Notes under the pieces: model-generated
Database searches by the model: none
Told to the model about the DNA's origin: nothing
Seen by the model: only the letters and a program-made list of their open reading frames with translations
Translations under genes and position numbers: made by a program
Assembly (NCBI RefSeq): GCF_024713945.1
Contig: NC_134677.1
Coordinates: 7,133,001 to 7,197,000, forward strand
Direction: 5' to 3'
DNA: 64,000 bases
Origin: Dermatophagoides farinae
Lineage: Eukaryota; Arthropoda; Arachnida; Sarcoptiformes; Pyroglyphidae
Shown: in pieces, positions 22,846 to 36,096 of the stretch
How positions within the stretch are numbered: position 1 is the first letter of the stretch
Layout: every line of letters begins with the position of its first letter

Positions 22846-24079
22846 GATGAATGATTAATTTATAATCAACAGGTTAAAGAAATGACAAACTTGAAGAATT
22901 TTTTCAAAAAAAATCCATTTGAAAGATCCATGTGCATGAATCCAAATCTAAATAAAACAGAGTTGATACTCTTCATGATTCATAAACGACATAACAGGAT
23001 TCAGTGATACCTCGGTTAAATGGTGATGTTTCTGTTTAATGATTTATCTTATTGAAACGAATTGTTGTCGTTAAGCGAGATACTACTGTATATTCATAAT
23101 AAATGAAATTGTTTTATATACATAACAGAACCATGCTTGCAATACATGGCATGATCAAATGAATTCTCTGAGAAGAATCGACAACAACAACAAACAACAA
23201 ACAACAATCCTAATAATAATAATAACATCATCATCATTATTGCATCGTATAAAATATTGCACAAACAATGTGCACAAAATTTTCTACAAACAAGTGAGTT
23301 CAACCATATGCAGTTTCATATCATATATTTTCACAATATTTTTTTGGAAATTTTTCATTCATTTCCGATTTATATTTAAATCAATTCATACAATCAATCT
23401 TTTATACCTTTGAAAGTGTTGATAGTTTTTATTTGAAATTCACCAACATTAATCAACAAATTTGATTCTGCATTATTTATCGTCTTGTAAATTGCCATCA
23501 ACAACATGATGCATTCATTCATAGATTATATCCATTTAGTAGATTAATATATGATGCTGTGGTGGTACTGATCACATGAATTGATTTGGTTTCCTTCGTT
23601 CATAATAGTATTTCGTTTATTTTTGTTGTCGTTCGATTGATCATTGGTTGTTATTCTATATGAGCAATCGCAAAAATGAAAATATCCTATTGGCGCATAG
23701 TTGACGACAAATATCGTTCTTTTGGTCGTATTTCCTGTGCATCATCATCATCATCATACACTATAGTGTATATTTGTCATATTGTATTGTTAATATTATC
23801 AGTTGAATAGTTTTTTTTTCGTATATAATCAATATATAAAACACAGTTAGTGAATGTAAATAGTGCAAACCCGTAGAAGCTACCATCATTACGAAAAAAA
23901 AACAAATTTTTTTTTCTACATTCACATTCGTCGACAGATAGTTGAATACATCAGTCACAAACATCTTCATTATCATTATCACCATCATCAACAACAACAA
24001 CAATAATAATAATAATTATTGTCGCCTCTTGATTTGATATCGCATCGATGATTATTGCCGCCATATCATTATTGAAAAC
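22846..24079. other. divergent intergenic region between WDR59 and the amino acid transporter
   Basis: Contains the 87-base inverted-repeat element at 23002-23088 and otherwise only A+T-rich DNA with AAT and ATC runs (23213-23240, 23742-23758, 23975-24020). No coding exon seen. Confidence 0.5.
23002..23088. mobile_element. 87-bp MITE-like element, pogo/Tigger-style ends
   Basis: The left end CAGTGATACCTCGGTTAA pairs with the inverted right end (reads CAGTAGTATCTCGCTTAA on the other strand), about 14 of 18 matching. A TA dinucleotide follows the right end (23089-23090); the left side reads TT, perhaps a mutated TA. The ends resemble those of pogo/Tigger elements of the Tc1/mariner superfamily, which begin CAG and contain ACCTCG. 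The interior has no coding capacity. A related remnant is at 42244-42290. Confidence 0.6.
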
Positions 24080-26355
24080 ATGTCACAAGTTAAATTTCAA
24101 CGTCAAATCGGTTTATTTAATGGCATTTGTTTTGTCGTTGGCACCATTATTGGTTCTGGTATATTCATTTCACCGAAAGGAGTTTTCCAATTTGCCGATT
24201 GTTCATATTTCAATGCCATAACTGTATGGATTATCTGTGGATTGTATTCAATGCTTGGCGCCCTTTGCTATTCAGAATTGGGTACCACCATTCTTCGATC
24301 TGGTGGTGATTATGCATACATAAAATCAGGATTTGGTTCAATGCTTTCATTCGTGTATTTATGGCTTAATGTGATAATATTGAAGCCAGCCGCTCAAGCC
24401 ATCATATCGTTAACATTTGCCTATTATCTTATTGGAACATTTACTGCCACTAAAATTATGGACAACGATAACGATGATGATGGTTACATCAATAGCCAAT
24501 GTAGGCTTGATTCATCCAATCAACAATTGGAAATATCTACACGAATCATTGCAGCTCTAACGATAAGTTAGTATTTCTGATGATGGTGGAGCCAATTTTT
24601 TTTTTTGTTTTTTTCAAATTTGATGACAATCCCTCAATATCCATCCAATCTTTATTTTCATTCATTCATTCAATTTAGGTTTACTTGCCTTAATCAATTG
24701 CATCAACATAAAATGGGCAATTGGAATGCAAAACATATTCACTTATCTCAAAGTATTAGCATTGTCCGCAATCATTGTTTCCGGTATTGCCATCTATACA
24801 TTCGGTATGTTAAGATTAATTATTGAAATATGAGAATGATGCTATTTTTTTTTTGAATTATATAAATTTCCTTTTTCTTCCAATTATTTATCAAGATAAA
24901 TTACAATTACAATCGATTACAGGCGGAAATAATAATACATTATCATCATCATTATATTCATCATCATCGATGGTAAATGATTTATGGGAAGAGGATGGAA
25001 AAAAATTCGATTCATCCAAATGTAATTCAATGTATTCGTTGGCCATTTATTCAGGATTATTTGCATTCGGTGGATGGTTTGTAATTGGTTTCATTTTCAA
25101 TTTTCACATCATTGATTTATCATTTTATTTTTTTTTCGAAAAAAAAACTAGGAATTATCTAAACATTGTCACTGATGAATTGGAAAATCCTTACAAGTAT
25201 GTTATTAAAATTCAGTTTTTTGTTATCATCACATTTTTTTTCTAAATATTCAAATAACAATCTCATTATCGAATGTAATTGGTGTATATGGTGAAGAAAT
25301 CTTCCTCAAGCAGCAATGGCTGGCATCCTTATCTCAACAGTGATTTATGTGCTTGCCAATTTTTCATATTTTCTCATATTAACACCGAATGAAATTCTTG
25401 CCCGTGACGCTATCGCCTTGGTAACGAATTTTTTTTTTCATTTACATTTTTATGAAAACATCCATCATTCTTATCACTCACGGTATTATTTTTTTTTGGT
25501 ATGATTAAATTATCTTGTTGAAAATATAATAGACATTTGGAAGGAAAATTATTGGTCCATTTGGAAATTCTTTGATTTCATTTTCAATTGCCATATCAAC
25601 GCTTGGTAGCTTAAATGCCACCATATTCACAACGTCAAGGTTTGTTCATCAATGATCGATTTATTTTTTTTTTTCTAAAATCAATTTATTCGATTCTATG
25701 GATAATGATTGATATTAGGTTATTCTGTATAGCAGCCCAAGAAAAGCATTTACCATCAATGATTGGAATGTTACATCATGAACGTTATACACCGATTATA
25801 TCTTTGATATTTTCTGTATTGATCACGATTATTATGTTTCTTGGGCAAGACATTTTTGCTTTGATCAATTATTTTAGTTTCACTAACTGGCTTTGGACTG
25901 GCGTTGCTGTGCTTTCGGGTAAAAAAAAAATTTTTTTTTTCATATCGAACGTTTCTATCTCATTAAACATTTGTGTACACAGGCATTGTATTGCGACATA
26001 ACTGTAAAGATATGGATCGTCCAATTCGTCTACCATTATGGTTACTATATCTTTTCGTACTGTCATGTCTATTTCTTACCATATTGGCCGTACATAATGA
26101 TTTCCAAAATTCATTGATCGGTTTTGCTTTGATGTTATCGGGTATACCTGTATATTTTTTGAAAATTTTTCTCGAAAAAGAACAATTAAATTTCGGTATG
26201 TTTCTTAAATTTTGTAAATTTTATTATTCAAATAATCAATAACTCTTGGTGATAATAATTAATTAATACTAAATTTCATTTCATTTTTAGATTGTATAAA
26301 AGTTTTTTTACAAAAACTTTTTCTCATTGTCGAAACGGATACGGATGATTTGTAA
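24080..26355 (+). CDS. SLC7-family amino acid transporter (LAT / b0,+AT type light chain)
   Basis: Nine exons join in frame to 506 aa: 24080-24566, 24679-24804, 24923-25076, 25152-25196, 25297-25420, 25533-25639, 25719-25918, 25983-26195, 26291-26355. Twelve-helix APC-fold protein. Motifs: IVGTIIGSGIF-like VVGTIIGSGIF at residues 20-29 (substrate-binding TM1), LCYSELGTTILRSGGDYAYI, FAFGGWNYLN, TDELENPYKNLP, TFGRKIIGPFG, CIAAQEKHLPSM. Cys141 lies in the loop after TM3, where light chains form a disulfide with an SLC3 heavy chain. This places it with the heteromeric transporters moving neutral or basic amino acids at the plasma membrane; exact substrate cannot be read. Several donors are GTTAGT or GTTTGT. 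The 3' end faces MYLIP 186 bases away. Upstream neighbour WDR59 also belongs to amino acid sensing, probably by chance. Confidence 0.92.
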
Positions 26356-26541
26356 AAAATACAATTCAATACAATACAATATAATTATAATTGTTGTAAG
26401 TGATATAATTGATTTTCATCATCAACAAGCCATACATTTATAACAAAAAAAAGCAATATAATAATTATTGTTATAATAACAAATATCATCATCAAATTAT
26501 AAATTGATAAATCGATAAGATCACACACAAACATAAAATTT

Positions 26542-28383
26542 TTAAAGAAAAATTTTTTGCTTTGATTTCATTTCACATTTACAAAATGGACAAACATCAT
26601 TCTTAATATTCAGGCAGCAATGTTCACATGATGTATGGCCACATGGTATGAATGCCATACATATTTGGTCATTCAAACATATTTTGCATAATGATTTATT
26701 GTTATCCATTATTTCCTATGAATATATACATAAAAAAAAGATATATGAAAAAAATATGTATGGTTTCAAGTTTTGTATATTTTCCAATATTAAAATCAAT
26801 ATATATTTTAAAAACACATACCGAATTATCATAATGTTCTTGTTGATTAGGATAATAATGATGATGATGATGATGATGAATGATAGAATCTTGAACTAAT
26901 ACGGCATTCTGATAGTTTTTTAGCATAACATTATCAAAATGTTTATTAAAATGATAGATATAACGTCGTATATCATCATAGAATTGTTTCAATGTTTTAT
27001 CAACATCAAATACGTAGGATTTTTTATTGACTATTGTTGATGATTTTGATGTTGCAATATTCAATAACGATGGCGTTGATATTGTTTGCATTAGATCATT
27101 TAGAAATGAGAAATTAGAATTAAATCGACTTGGTACGATAGTTTGATCGATCATTGGAAGACTATAGAAAGCTCGTTTTTCAGCCAATAAACGATAGAAT
27201 TGATAATAGTCCTTTTCAGAATAGATACGAAATTTTTGCTCAGTAGTTAGATTAGTTTCATCACTATAATTGATTGTTATGATGAAACTATAATTTAATA
27301 AATGGCTTGATTTTTGATGATGAATCTCTTTCAATTTATTATACGTTATCCTGTTTGGTTAGTCGTTATCAATAATTAACAAATAAAGTTTAACAAACAA
27401 ATATTCAAATTACTCACAGTTTTATATCGTTATTATTTGAACTTATAGTTATGCCACGTGGTCCGATACCAACACGAAAATTTTTCTTATTTGATGTTAC
27501 GGTAAAATAATCAACGCCAAGATCATCAATTTCTAAAGCTTCTTTTAGGAATAAACTTTTAGCATGATTTGAAGAATATCCTAGAAATCTTTGGTGCCAG
27601 AATATAATCTGTTGTATTGAATCACAATGTCGTTGTTGATCACTAGCCATTGTTTTTGATTTCGACACTGTTAATGGAATATTATAATTGCTTCCATAGT
27701 CCAGTATATCACAATTTGTTGGTCGATATTTAACATTATTCAATGATCGATTTGGATTCGGTATTCGTTTTATCTGTTCCAAATGATATAGGATTGAAAT
27801 CCATTTTGAATAAAGTATTTTGAGATCATATGATTCTTCATTAAAATCACCATATTCAATTTGGGCAATTAGAGCAATCAATTTAGCTCGTTTTTCGGGA
27901 TCAATTTTCAATACTTTTGTTTCCAAATAATGACATATATTCAGATAGAATTGATGCCTTTTTTTCAATAATAAATTAACATTATTATTATTAATTATTT
28001 ACAACATGAATTGAATTTAGTCAAAATTACTAACTTGGTTGCATTCTGTTGAATATGATGTGGAAGAACATAGAATTTGACTTTAAGATATAATCGAATC
28101 GTTTTCATCCGTACGTTCATCTGTTGATTGATTCTTTTGCGTAACACTAACCAATATGGTTGACCATTACGATAATATTGTAGACCAAAAAAATTGATCT
28201 CAATAACATCAAGTAAATTACAAACCTATGAATTGGATGAATTTTTTTTTCATTATTTCACAATTAATCATCATTTTTTTTCATCATCAAACAAACCTTA
28301 ATTAAACAATCTTGACCATAAGCTCTATGGTGAAGAATAATTTCGATAGCACAGTTATTTGGCTGAAACACTAGACACTTCAT
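26542..28383 (-). CDS. MYLIP: MYLIP / IDOL, FERM-domain RING E3 ubiquitin ligase
   Basis: Five exons, 28297-28383, 28035-28225, 27418-27957, 26822-27350 and 26542-26715, give 506 aa (human 445). FERM lobes: QDCLIKVCNLLDVIEINFFG and RKRINQQM (F1), ALIAQIEYGDFNEE (F2), FRVGIGPRGITIS and KKSYVFDVDKTLKQFYDDIRR (F3). The C-terminal RING has CKIC, PCGHTSCEHC and CPFC. The family ubiquitinates lipoprotein receptors and itself, with roles in sterol uptake and the cytoskeleton. Extra length comes from a spacer after the FERM domain with a short His run and Gln/Tyr/Asn residues, and from an insertion in F3. The first exon (29 codons) is short but matches the family start. Runs tail-to-tail with the transporter gene. 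Confidence 0.92.
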
Positions 28384-30288
28384 ATTGTCAAATTAGCATT
28401 ATTATTCTCAATATATTATAGATGACTAATTAATAAGAAGTATACGAAAGGAAATCATGCAAAGAATCGTTTTTTTTTTGGTAAATAAATTATATTAATC
28501 TATAATCTATTTTTAAAAAGTGATGATTGTCATACTAACAAACAACAACGTTATTCGAATGAAGAATGGATAGACTCGTTTTTTCACTTTCTCTCTCTCT
28601 CTTTTGCTTAACTGTGTTAAATGTTCAAAGGATCATTATACAAAATTACATGCAATGGATTGTTATGACGTTAGTGGCAGTCGCCGATGACAATATGAAA
28701 AATTTCAATCAATAAAGGTTCCAAGGAAAAAATAGAAAAAAATATACGGTGGTTACCATGAGGACGACCAAGTTTTTTTTTATTTTCACTTTGATGATGA
28801 TGATGGTGACTGGTTGTCATTTCGACGACAACGACGACGATGGTGATGAGGATGGCCACCAAGAACGAAGATTATAGTTTTTCGATGATTTGACATTTGC
28901 GCACAATTTTTGTGATCAATAAATATTATTCTAGTTGGCGCAATAGTGGCGACGACTACGATGACAACGATCAGATCATTTCAAGATAATGTCAATCAAA
29001 AGAAAAAAAAAGAAAATGGAAGAATAAAATGGAAAAAAAACAACATAATCTTAATTTATTCAAATGAAGTAATATGAGAAACATTCTCTGTTTGTCTATA
29101 GATCATTCGATTCGATTCGATTCGATTCATGATGAATAAATGGCAAAAAACGGCCCTACCCAAGAATAGTTTGTTCTTTAGGTATGGCGTCACTATTTCG
29201 TGATTAATAATAATAAAAATAAAAATTTATTTGAGATTGATTGGATTGATTGGATGTCATCAAAATGAAAAAGAAAAACAAAACACTATCAATGATAAAA
29301 CCATTCATTTATCGTCATAGAATGGCCGAAAGAATTTTGATAATCTAGTTCTTTTTTCAATCATAAACACATATATAATACATACACGCATAAACAGGCG
29401 AAATTATCATTCTACTCGATGTTATTATTTTGTTGGATTAGCAAGAAACAAAGAAAAATTAAATTATGGTGTCACAAGAGCATGATAACGGCATCAATTG
29501 ATGCTAAAACATCTTTCTTATTAATGATTTTCATAATAGATGACAAATTTCTTTAATTTTTCTCATATACACATTATCATATGGTGATAAATCGTATATC
29601 GGGGTAGTATATAAAAACAAGTTGTCATGGTGTATATCATTAATGGCAACAAGGAAACCCAAAAAAAAAAAAAAAAAAAAAAAAACAACAACATATGTTG
29701 CTTTTTCTATGATTATTATCAAAGAAAAAAAATGTACGCCATTGCTATTGATTAATTGATTAAAAATTGACAAATTTTGTGCCTAAATTCGATGAAATTG
29801 TCATTATTATTGATAATTGGTCAATAAAATCATAATTTCGAATAAAATTCCATAATATTTTCAAAAAAGGGGAGGAAATCACGTATCGTTATTTATTGAG
29901 GTGCTATGAGTTTTTTTCTCAGCCTTTTTTTCACATTCATTTTAGTTATAACACAGAATATTTATCACAATCCATGTATTCATCATTGAGTTGTTTTTTT
30001 TTAGAATTATCATTGTTGTCAACCGAGTTTTTTTTATAAGTATTTTTCTCATTAAATTAGGTTAACCTCTGATGACGATGATGATGATGATGATTGTATA
30101 CATGAATGCTGTTCGTCACTTCATCGTCATTTTCAAGAATGGATTTTGTTAAATTTGATTGGATTCATTTTTTGTGATCAATTTTGTTGATTTTAATTTG
30201 ATTGTTAAAAACCTGGAATAAATAAAAAGGTATGTAATATCAATGGAAATAATAATAATAATGAGAAATTTATTTAGAAACAATTAGT
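28384..30288. other. divergent intergenic region between MYLIP and the PUB protein gene
   Basis: A 1.9 kb stretch with a CT run (28587-28603), ACG/GAT repeats near 28823-28850, an ATTCG tandem run (29105-29129), and a 25-base poly-A (29661-29685). No coding exon or RNA gene recognised. Confidence 0.5.
29661..29685. repeat. 25-base poly-A run
   Basis: Uninterrupted adenines, among the longest homopolymers in the window, in the MYLIP / PUB-protein intergenic region. No adjacent retroposon body was recognised. Confidence 0.9.
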
Positions 30289-31970
30289 ATGAACAGAATG
30301 GATGTTAACCACCTTCACCACCACCACCATCATCATCATCATATTCATAATAATCATCTTTCATCCAACAATCAGTATCATTATGGTCCTCATTCAGTGA
30401 ATCATTTGTTAATTTCGACATCAAATCATCCAGTTCAACATTCGACTAACAGATTAAACGATTTGGTACTACACGATAATGGAGACAATAATTATTCGCT
30501 ATTAACTTGCAAATCTGCCAATAATCAGACAGCTATCCGAAATCTTCGCTTAAAAATGCATGAAATTCATTTGGCCTATATCAATAGCGATCAATGTGAA
30601 GCTAAAATGAAATTACGAAAACGATTGGAAAGTTTAATCGATGAATATCTAATGATTGTACGACATACAGATAAATTTACATTCAGAGAATTTCGTGATT
30701 GTTTAGAAACCACTTGTAAAAAATCAAATTTTGACCCAGAAAAAGTTATCGCAGGTATTATTTTTTAAAAATAAATTGATGATGTTGATTCTGATTAATT
30801 TTAATTCGTACAGCTTTTGAATTAGTAGAACGATATGCTCTCAATCTGCTGAATTATCCATGGCGTCATGAATATCATAAAATATTTGCCTTTGGATACT
30901 TTCGACTAATCAAATGTTCTTTATCCGGACATTCTGAATTGTTGCAATTAATTGGCTATAATTATGATCCATCATTGGATATTTATGTCTTGACCGAAAT
31001 GCCCATTGATCCGGATAAAATGATTGCCATTTCGTTTGATTGTTTAGTTTCAATTGTGGAGATACAAATCATGTTGGACATCAAGACCAAATGTCCAGAT
31101 AAAATGTCCTGGAATGATATTTATTCCATTAGGTGCCAATACATTTGTAATGTGCAAAGTGCCGTACAGATTTTTTGTGATCTAAAACGTAACAACAAAT
31201 TAACTGAACTGAGTTTAGATCTGGATTTTCCCGATTATTCAATGAAAACATTTAATAAACTTGACCTGTGGTTACCGATAAATTCCACCATTTGTTCGAC
31301 ATCAAAAGACAATAGTCCACAACATAATAAATTGAGTCCCGAAATCATTTTACCACCACCGCCCAGCTATCTGGAAAGTGATTTAGATATGATTGATTTC
31401 ATCGATTCATCAACACCAAAGCAGAACGAACAAACTAGTTTTAAAACCAAAAGTAATACTGAATATGTCTGTCATACGGCCTTTATAGACGATTTGAAAT
31501 CTACAAATACGGCAACTCGAAGAATAATATCAGGAAATTTGAAGCCAAACAATTCTGACTCACAACAAACAAATTCTCCATCAAATCCAAACTCTTCTTT
31601 TTTGTATCGTTCGTCACCAAAAGACAACGATATTAATCCTACTAAGCGATCAATTTCAAAAGAAAATCTATTAAATAACCATAAACAGCTAATTGAACTT
31701 GAAGAAGACAATAATTTCCAACCATTGCATCCTGAACCAACCAAATCAATTATGTCCAATGGATGGTCATGTACATCCTGTACATATGTTAACGATGAAA
31801 TTGTCGAAATATGCATAATGTGTCATCGTAGTCGAACAAAAGGCAATGAATCCACACCATTGATTACTGGTGGTCGACAATGTAATAAATGTACATTGGT
31901 CAATGATAAAAAAGAAAAATTCTGCACAGCATGTGGAACATCGTTGGCCGATTCACCGACATACATTTGA
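30289..31970 (+). CDS. SPATA2: PUB-domain, NZF zinc-finger protein (SPATA2 / tamozhennic-like)
   Basis: Two exons, 30289-30754 and 30814-31970, 540 aa. The N terminus has a run of histidines. Residues about 90-250 match the PUB-like domain of SPATA2/Tamozhennic (LVERYALNLLNYPWRHEYHKI, FGYFRLIKCSLSG, LIGYNYD). A disordered Ser/Asn/Pro-rich middle contains a PPPPSY motif. The C terminus has two Cys4 zinc ribbons of the RanBP2/NZF kind: WSCTSCTYVND..CIMC and QCNKCTLVND..CTAC. In vertebrates SPATA2 bridges the deubiquitinase CYLD to the LUBAC subunit HOIP; in flies Tamo affects nuclear import of Dorsal. A ubiquitin-signalling adaptor is the likely role. Intron has donor GTATTA and is 59 bases. 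Confidence 0.78.
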
Positions 31971-32249
31971 TATGAATGTCTTGAAAAAAAAGACGACAAA
32001 AAAAACTACTAGTTGCTGTGATAAAAAAAATGCATTAATGTTTAATCACTGAATTTGAGTTTATTAATATATATTGATGATTTATAATTCAATTATTTGT
32101 TAAACATGAGTATGTGTATTTGTTTCCGGTTAACCATCAAAAAAAAAGTTTCTTTGATGAAAATAAAATAATAGCCCAATTAAGTATCGTATTAAGTTAT
32201 CGTTTCAAAAAATAATACGACCCAATAATAATCGAAATTGTTGCCAAAT

Positions 32250-33127
32250 TTAGATTCGATCATTATCACCGGAAGGAGCTACTATATTACCACCATATTT
32301 TCGTTCCTTATTAAGAAAATATGCTCCGATTCCATAAACTATTGAATTCAAGATTCCAAATACCTAGTAAGAATTTTTGAAAAACAAACAAAAAAAAAGT
32401 TTTATAATTTAAATTATTAATTAATTAATTAATAATGCACATACACCCGAAGTTATGTAAGTTCCAAAATAGCTTGTACCCAAATATGAATTGAAATAGG
32501 TCAAACTATATCGATAATCTTCACGGCAACTGTATAATATATGGATTAAGGCCGTTATGAATAAAGAAATTGCCGCAATAATCGTAAATGACAATTCTGT
32601 TGTTAGCCAATCAAATTTGGGAAAAAATACATTTTTCAATGTAACAAGATAAGCGAAACAAAGAATCAATGTAATGGCGAATGTAATGGCCAGAAAAAAG
32701 GTGAATAATCTTGAAAACCACTGTATATCATAAAACAAAAAAAAATTGTCAATTTGGTTCTATATTATTGATATATCGATTCACCATACCGTCAATGGAG
32801 GTGATATACAACTCAATGCAACAATTCCGAATAGCTAATTGGGGAATTGGATAAGAAAATGTGGAAAATAAAAAAAAAACGAAAATTCTTTCAACAAAAA
32901 TGTCCATAAACATTTGATACTGAATTTTTTTTTACCAATTCAATGAGTTTGATGACACCCGGATTAGTGCAAAAATATTGTGGATTAAAATAAAGATCAT
33001 CAACAACGCCAGTCGATTGTGCTTTTCCTCTGATAGTCATACCGGATTGACTGTATTTGGGCGCACCACGTTTCACATAAATCAATTCATTTGATGATGG
33101 ACTCTGACTTGTGTTTGAGGTCGACAT
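32250..33127 (-). CDS. four-pass MARVEL-domain membrane protein 1
   Basis: Four exons, 32936-33127, 32790-32834, 32445-32720 and 32250-32363, all split in phase 0; 208 aa. A polar N-terminal tail of about 45 residues is followed by NPGVIKLIELLFGIVALSC, the typical first helix of MARVEL proteins, then three more hydrophobic spans (FFLAITFAITLILCFAYLV, FTIIAAISLFITALIHILY, VFGILNSIVYGIGAYF). This domain is found in CMTM, MAL/plasmolipin and related proteins of membrane apposition and vesicle traffic. Exact subfamily uncertain. A diverged paralog is at 42410-43131. Convergent with the PUB-protein gene, 279 bases between stops. Confidence 0.82.
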
Positions 33128-36096
33128 AATTGGTACCGTTTTGAATTACCGAAATTTTTTTTTATCAAATTAAATATTGATGATCGTTGTCGTTATTGAT
33201 ACAAGCAAAAAAAAACCTTAAATGGCTACTAAGAGAAGGAGAAAGTTTTCTTCATAATTCAATATTGAGACATGGAACATTCTTCGTTTTTGCCTTCAAC
33301 GTTTTAAATATGAAGGATTTAAAGTTTTGTGCGTAGGCGGATGTTCGATGAAATCCAATCCAAATCAAACGAGTTTTTTTGTTTGGTGTATACGAACGTG
33401 AACATTTATTTGTGTTCAAACAAACTAAACAACCACCAATAGTCGACTGAATTGGTGACTCTATGGTTTCATTTGGATAAAATCATTTTTTTTTCTGGGC
33501 CAATGACAATTCATTCCCATCCATGATAATTATTTGACTGACATACTAGACACTGCATGCAGAAGAACCATACAAACTGACCATGAACAAACAATCATTT
33601 CAAACACCTCGATATAATACCAAGACAACCGAAAAGAATATGTTGTATAGATGAAAAAAAAATGACCACCACCTCCAAGAATAATGATTATGGCCACATT
33701 GTCCACATTATATCTGATTCGAATCAGACTCATATCGGCATCAAAAATTGAGAGAGAAAAAATTTATAGAGAACAAATTTTTAATGAGAAAACAAACTTT
33801 TAATTTATCATCGTTTTCATGACAATGTCCATTGTATTTTGTGACTTGAACTTTCATTTAAAATTAGTGCCAAACTAAACTATGGACAAATATATTAAGA
33901 ATTTAAAAGAAAACTGAAAAATGGAACAGATTTAAATGACGCATGATTATCTCCAATGGATATAATCATCATCATCATCATCATAGATAAATAGGTTTCA
34001 GGTACAATCATGAGGGCAAAATTGAATTTTCAATTTCAAATCAATCCAAACAATATAAAAAGAGAATGATTCAATCAAAAACAACCAAATAACTAATCAA
34101 TGTATAACTTTTAAAGGCCTATATTTCATTTTTTTTTGTGATTGAAAATTAAATATCAACAATTTTCTTTCTCATGTTCTATTTCGATACAAGTGAATTT
34201 GTTTTATAAAAAAAACAAAAACAAAAACAACAAAAAATTTACTATCAGATGTCAATTTATATAAATTTTTATTATTTGTTCTCTCAAGGAGGTTTTTTTT
34301 TTGATTTGTTATACATAGAATAATAACCATGTTTACAATTTTGGATTTGTAATAAAATTTTTATTTTTTGAATCAAATGATAAAAACGACCACCACCACC
34401 ACCACAACCATCACCACTACTACTATTATTGTTATGATGATTAAATGCCATTTTCATGACATCGACAATCATCATCATCATCGTCATCATAATCATCATC
34501 ATCATTATTATTATTAATAATAATTTTTTTTGTTGATGATGATGATGATGATGATAATTAATCGCAGAAATTGTAAAATAAATAAAATAAAAAAAATCAA
34601 GAACAAAAACCATTGAATGTGAAAGCAAATGTATAAATACTTTTTTTCATATATATATATCATCAATATATATACATGTCAACCATATATATACAATGAA
34701 AAAAAAAATTGCCGCGCGCGCATCTTATTAACACATCATGCCAACTAAACAAACCGACATAAAAAAAAATACGCTGTTCATCATCGCAGCAAACTTCGAC
34801 AACAACAACAACAACAACAATAACAATAACAACAGCATTGCAATAATAATAATCACGATCAGTAAAGTAAAGAAAGAAAAAAAGAAAAATCCAAGTCCGA
34901 AGACCAATTTCAATACGACATCTAAACATAACAATTCATGGAGAAGCAAAACAAATAGTCAAGATCGTCATTTCAATCATAATCATTTGATGATCATTTG
35001 ATAATATAAATATTTGGTTCCTATATTTTTTTTCTCTTTATAATGGTCATTATAATTGGTTTTTTAAGGTCAAATCATCAAAATTCTTGCAATTTGAATT
35101 TATTGTAAAGAAGATTCATTTTTTTATCATTAACATCAGCTGATCATATTATTGATTTTGGTATAAACGTTGGGTATTGATTTTTCAATCATATAAGAAT
35201 TCAAGTGCCTTTTTTTCAACAGGCAAACAAGTTCAAGGCATCATCCATTATATAAATGCACCGCCAATATCGAGAAAATATTTATATCTATTCTATATAT
35301 TATGATATGATATGATGATAATTTCAATATTTGTTGACATGATCATGATGATATTGTTTGATTTGATTCATTTTTTTCACTAACAACAAATATTATCACT
35401 GTGAATTTTTTTTTATAATATAATTTCTTTCGAATTTGTTCTTTGTTATTATTATTGGATGTCAAACAAAAAAAAAAACGGATCACCATCATACATTTCA
35501 CCCGGATCTTTTTTTCCACTGAGTGATTCTTGTTTTTTTTTTGTTCAATTTTTTATCATCATCATCATTCGTTTGTATATGTAACTGTGTTCACGAAAGT
35601 TATAAACTACACATGCAATCATCATCAATACATTCGAATGTAATACCATAATCATAATTATCATTCTCATTTCAACTACAACAACCAAACAAACCAATCA
35701 GCCACCACCACCACCACAACGACCATCAAAAAACACTACGACCACGGCGAATAAATCACTTTTTTCTTCTTGTTTTTTTTTCATCATTTGTATATGTGTG
35801 TGTATGTGTGTGTTTTTGTTGTTGGTTGAAATCTTTGATGCTCATCATCATCGTTGATCCTTCGCCATCATCATCGTTGTTGTTGTTGTCGTCGTCGTCG
35901 TCGAAATTTTCCTATATGATTTTTTTTCTGTTTTGCATCCAATTATAGAATCGATTCCTAATTCTGTTACAAATAAAAATTCTTACTATTTTAAATAAAG
36001 AGAATATATTATGAATATATTCAGTGTATTATTCAGCCAATGATCACCACTATTTGTGAGTGAAAATAATCATAATTACTAATTAATAATTCATCT
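33128..36096. other. intergenic, repeat-rich
   Basis: About 3 kb between divergent genes. It holds long ATC/GAT runs (34470-34560), a CCA run (34388-34405), CAA runs (34799-34835), AT-rich tracts near 34650-34695 and GTC/GTT runs (35875-35905). Open frames here are repeat translations (poly Met/Ile/His/Asn). No gene recognised. Confidence 0.55.

Noticed and set aside
34284-34929. Open frames with runs of Met, Ile, Val and His on the minus strand
   Set aside because: They are translations of ATC/GAT/CCA trinucleotide repeats; no conserved domain, no splice-supported partner and overlapping frames in both strands.
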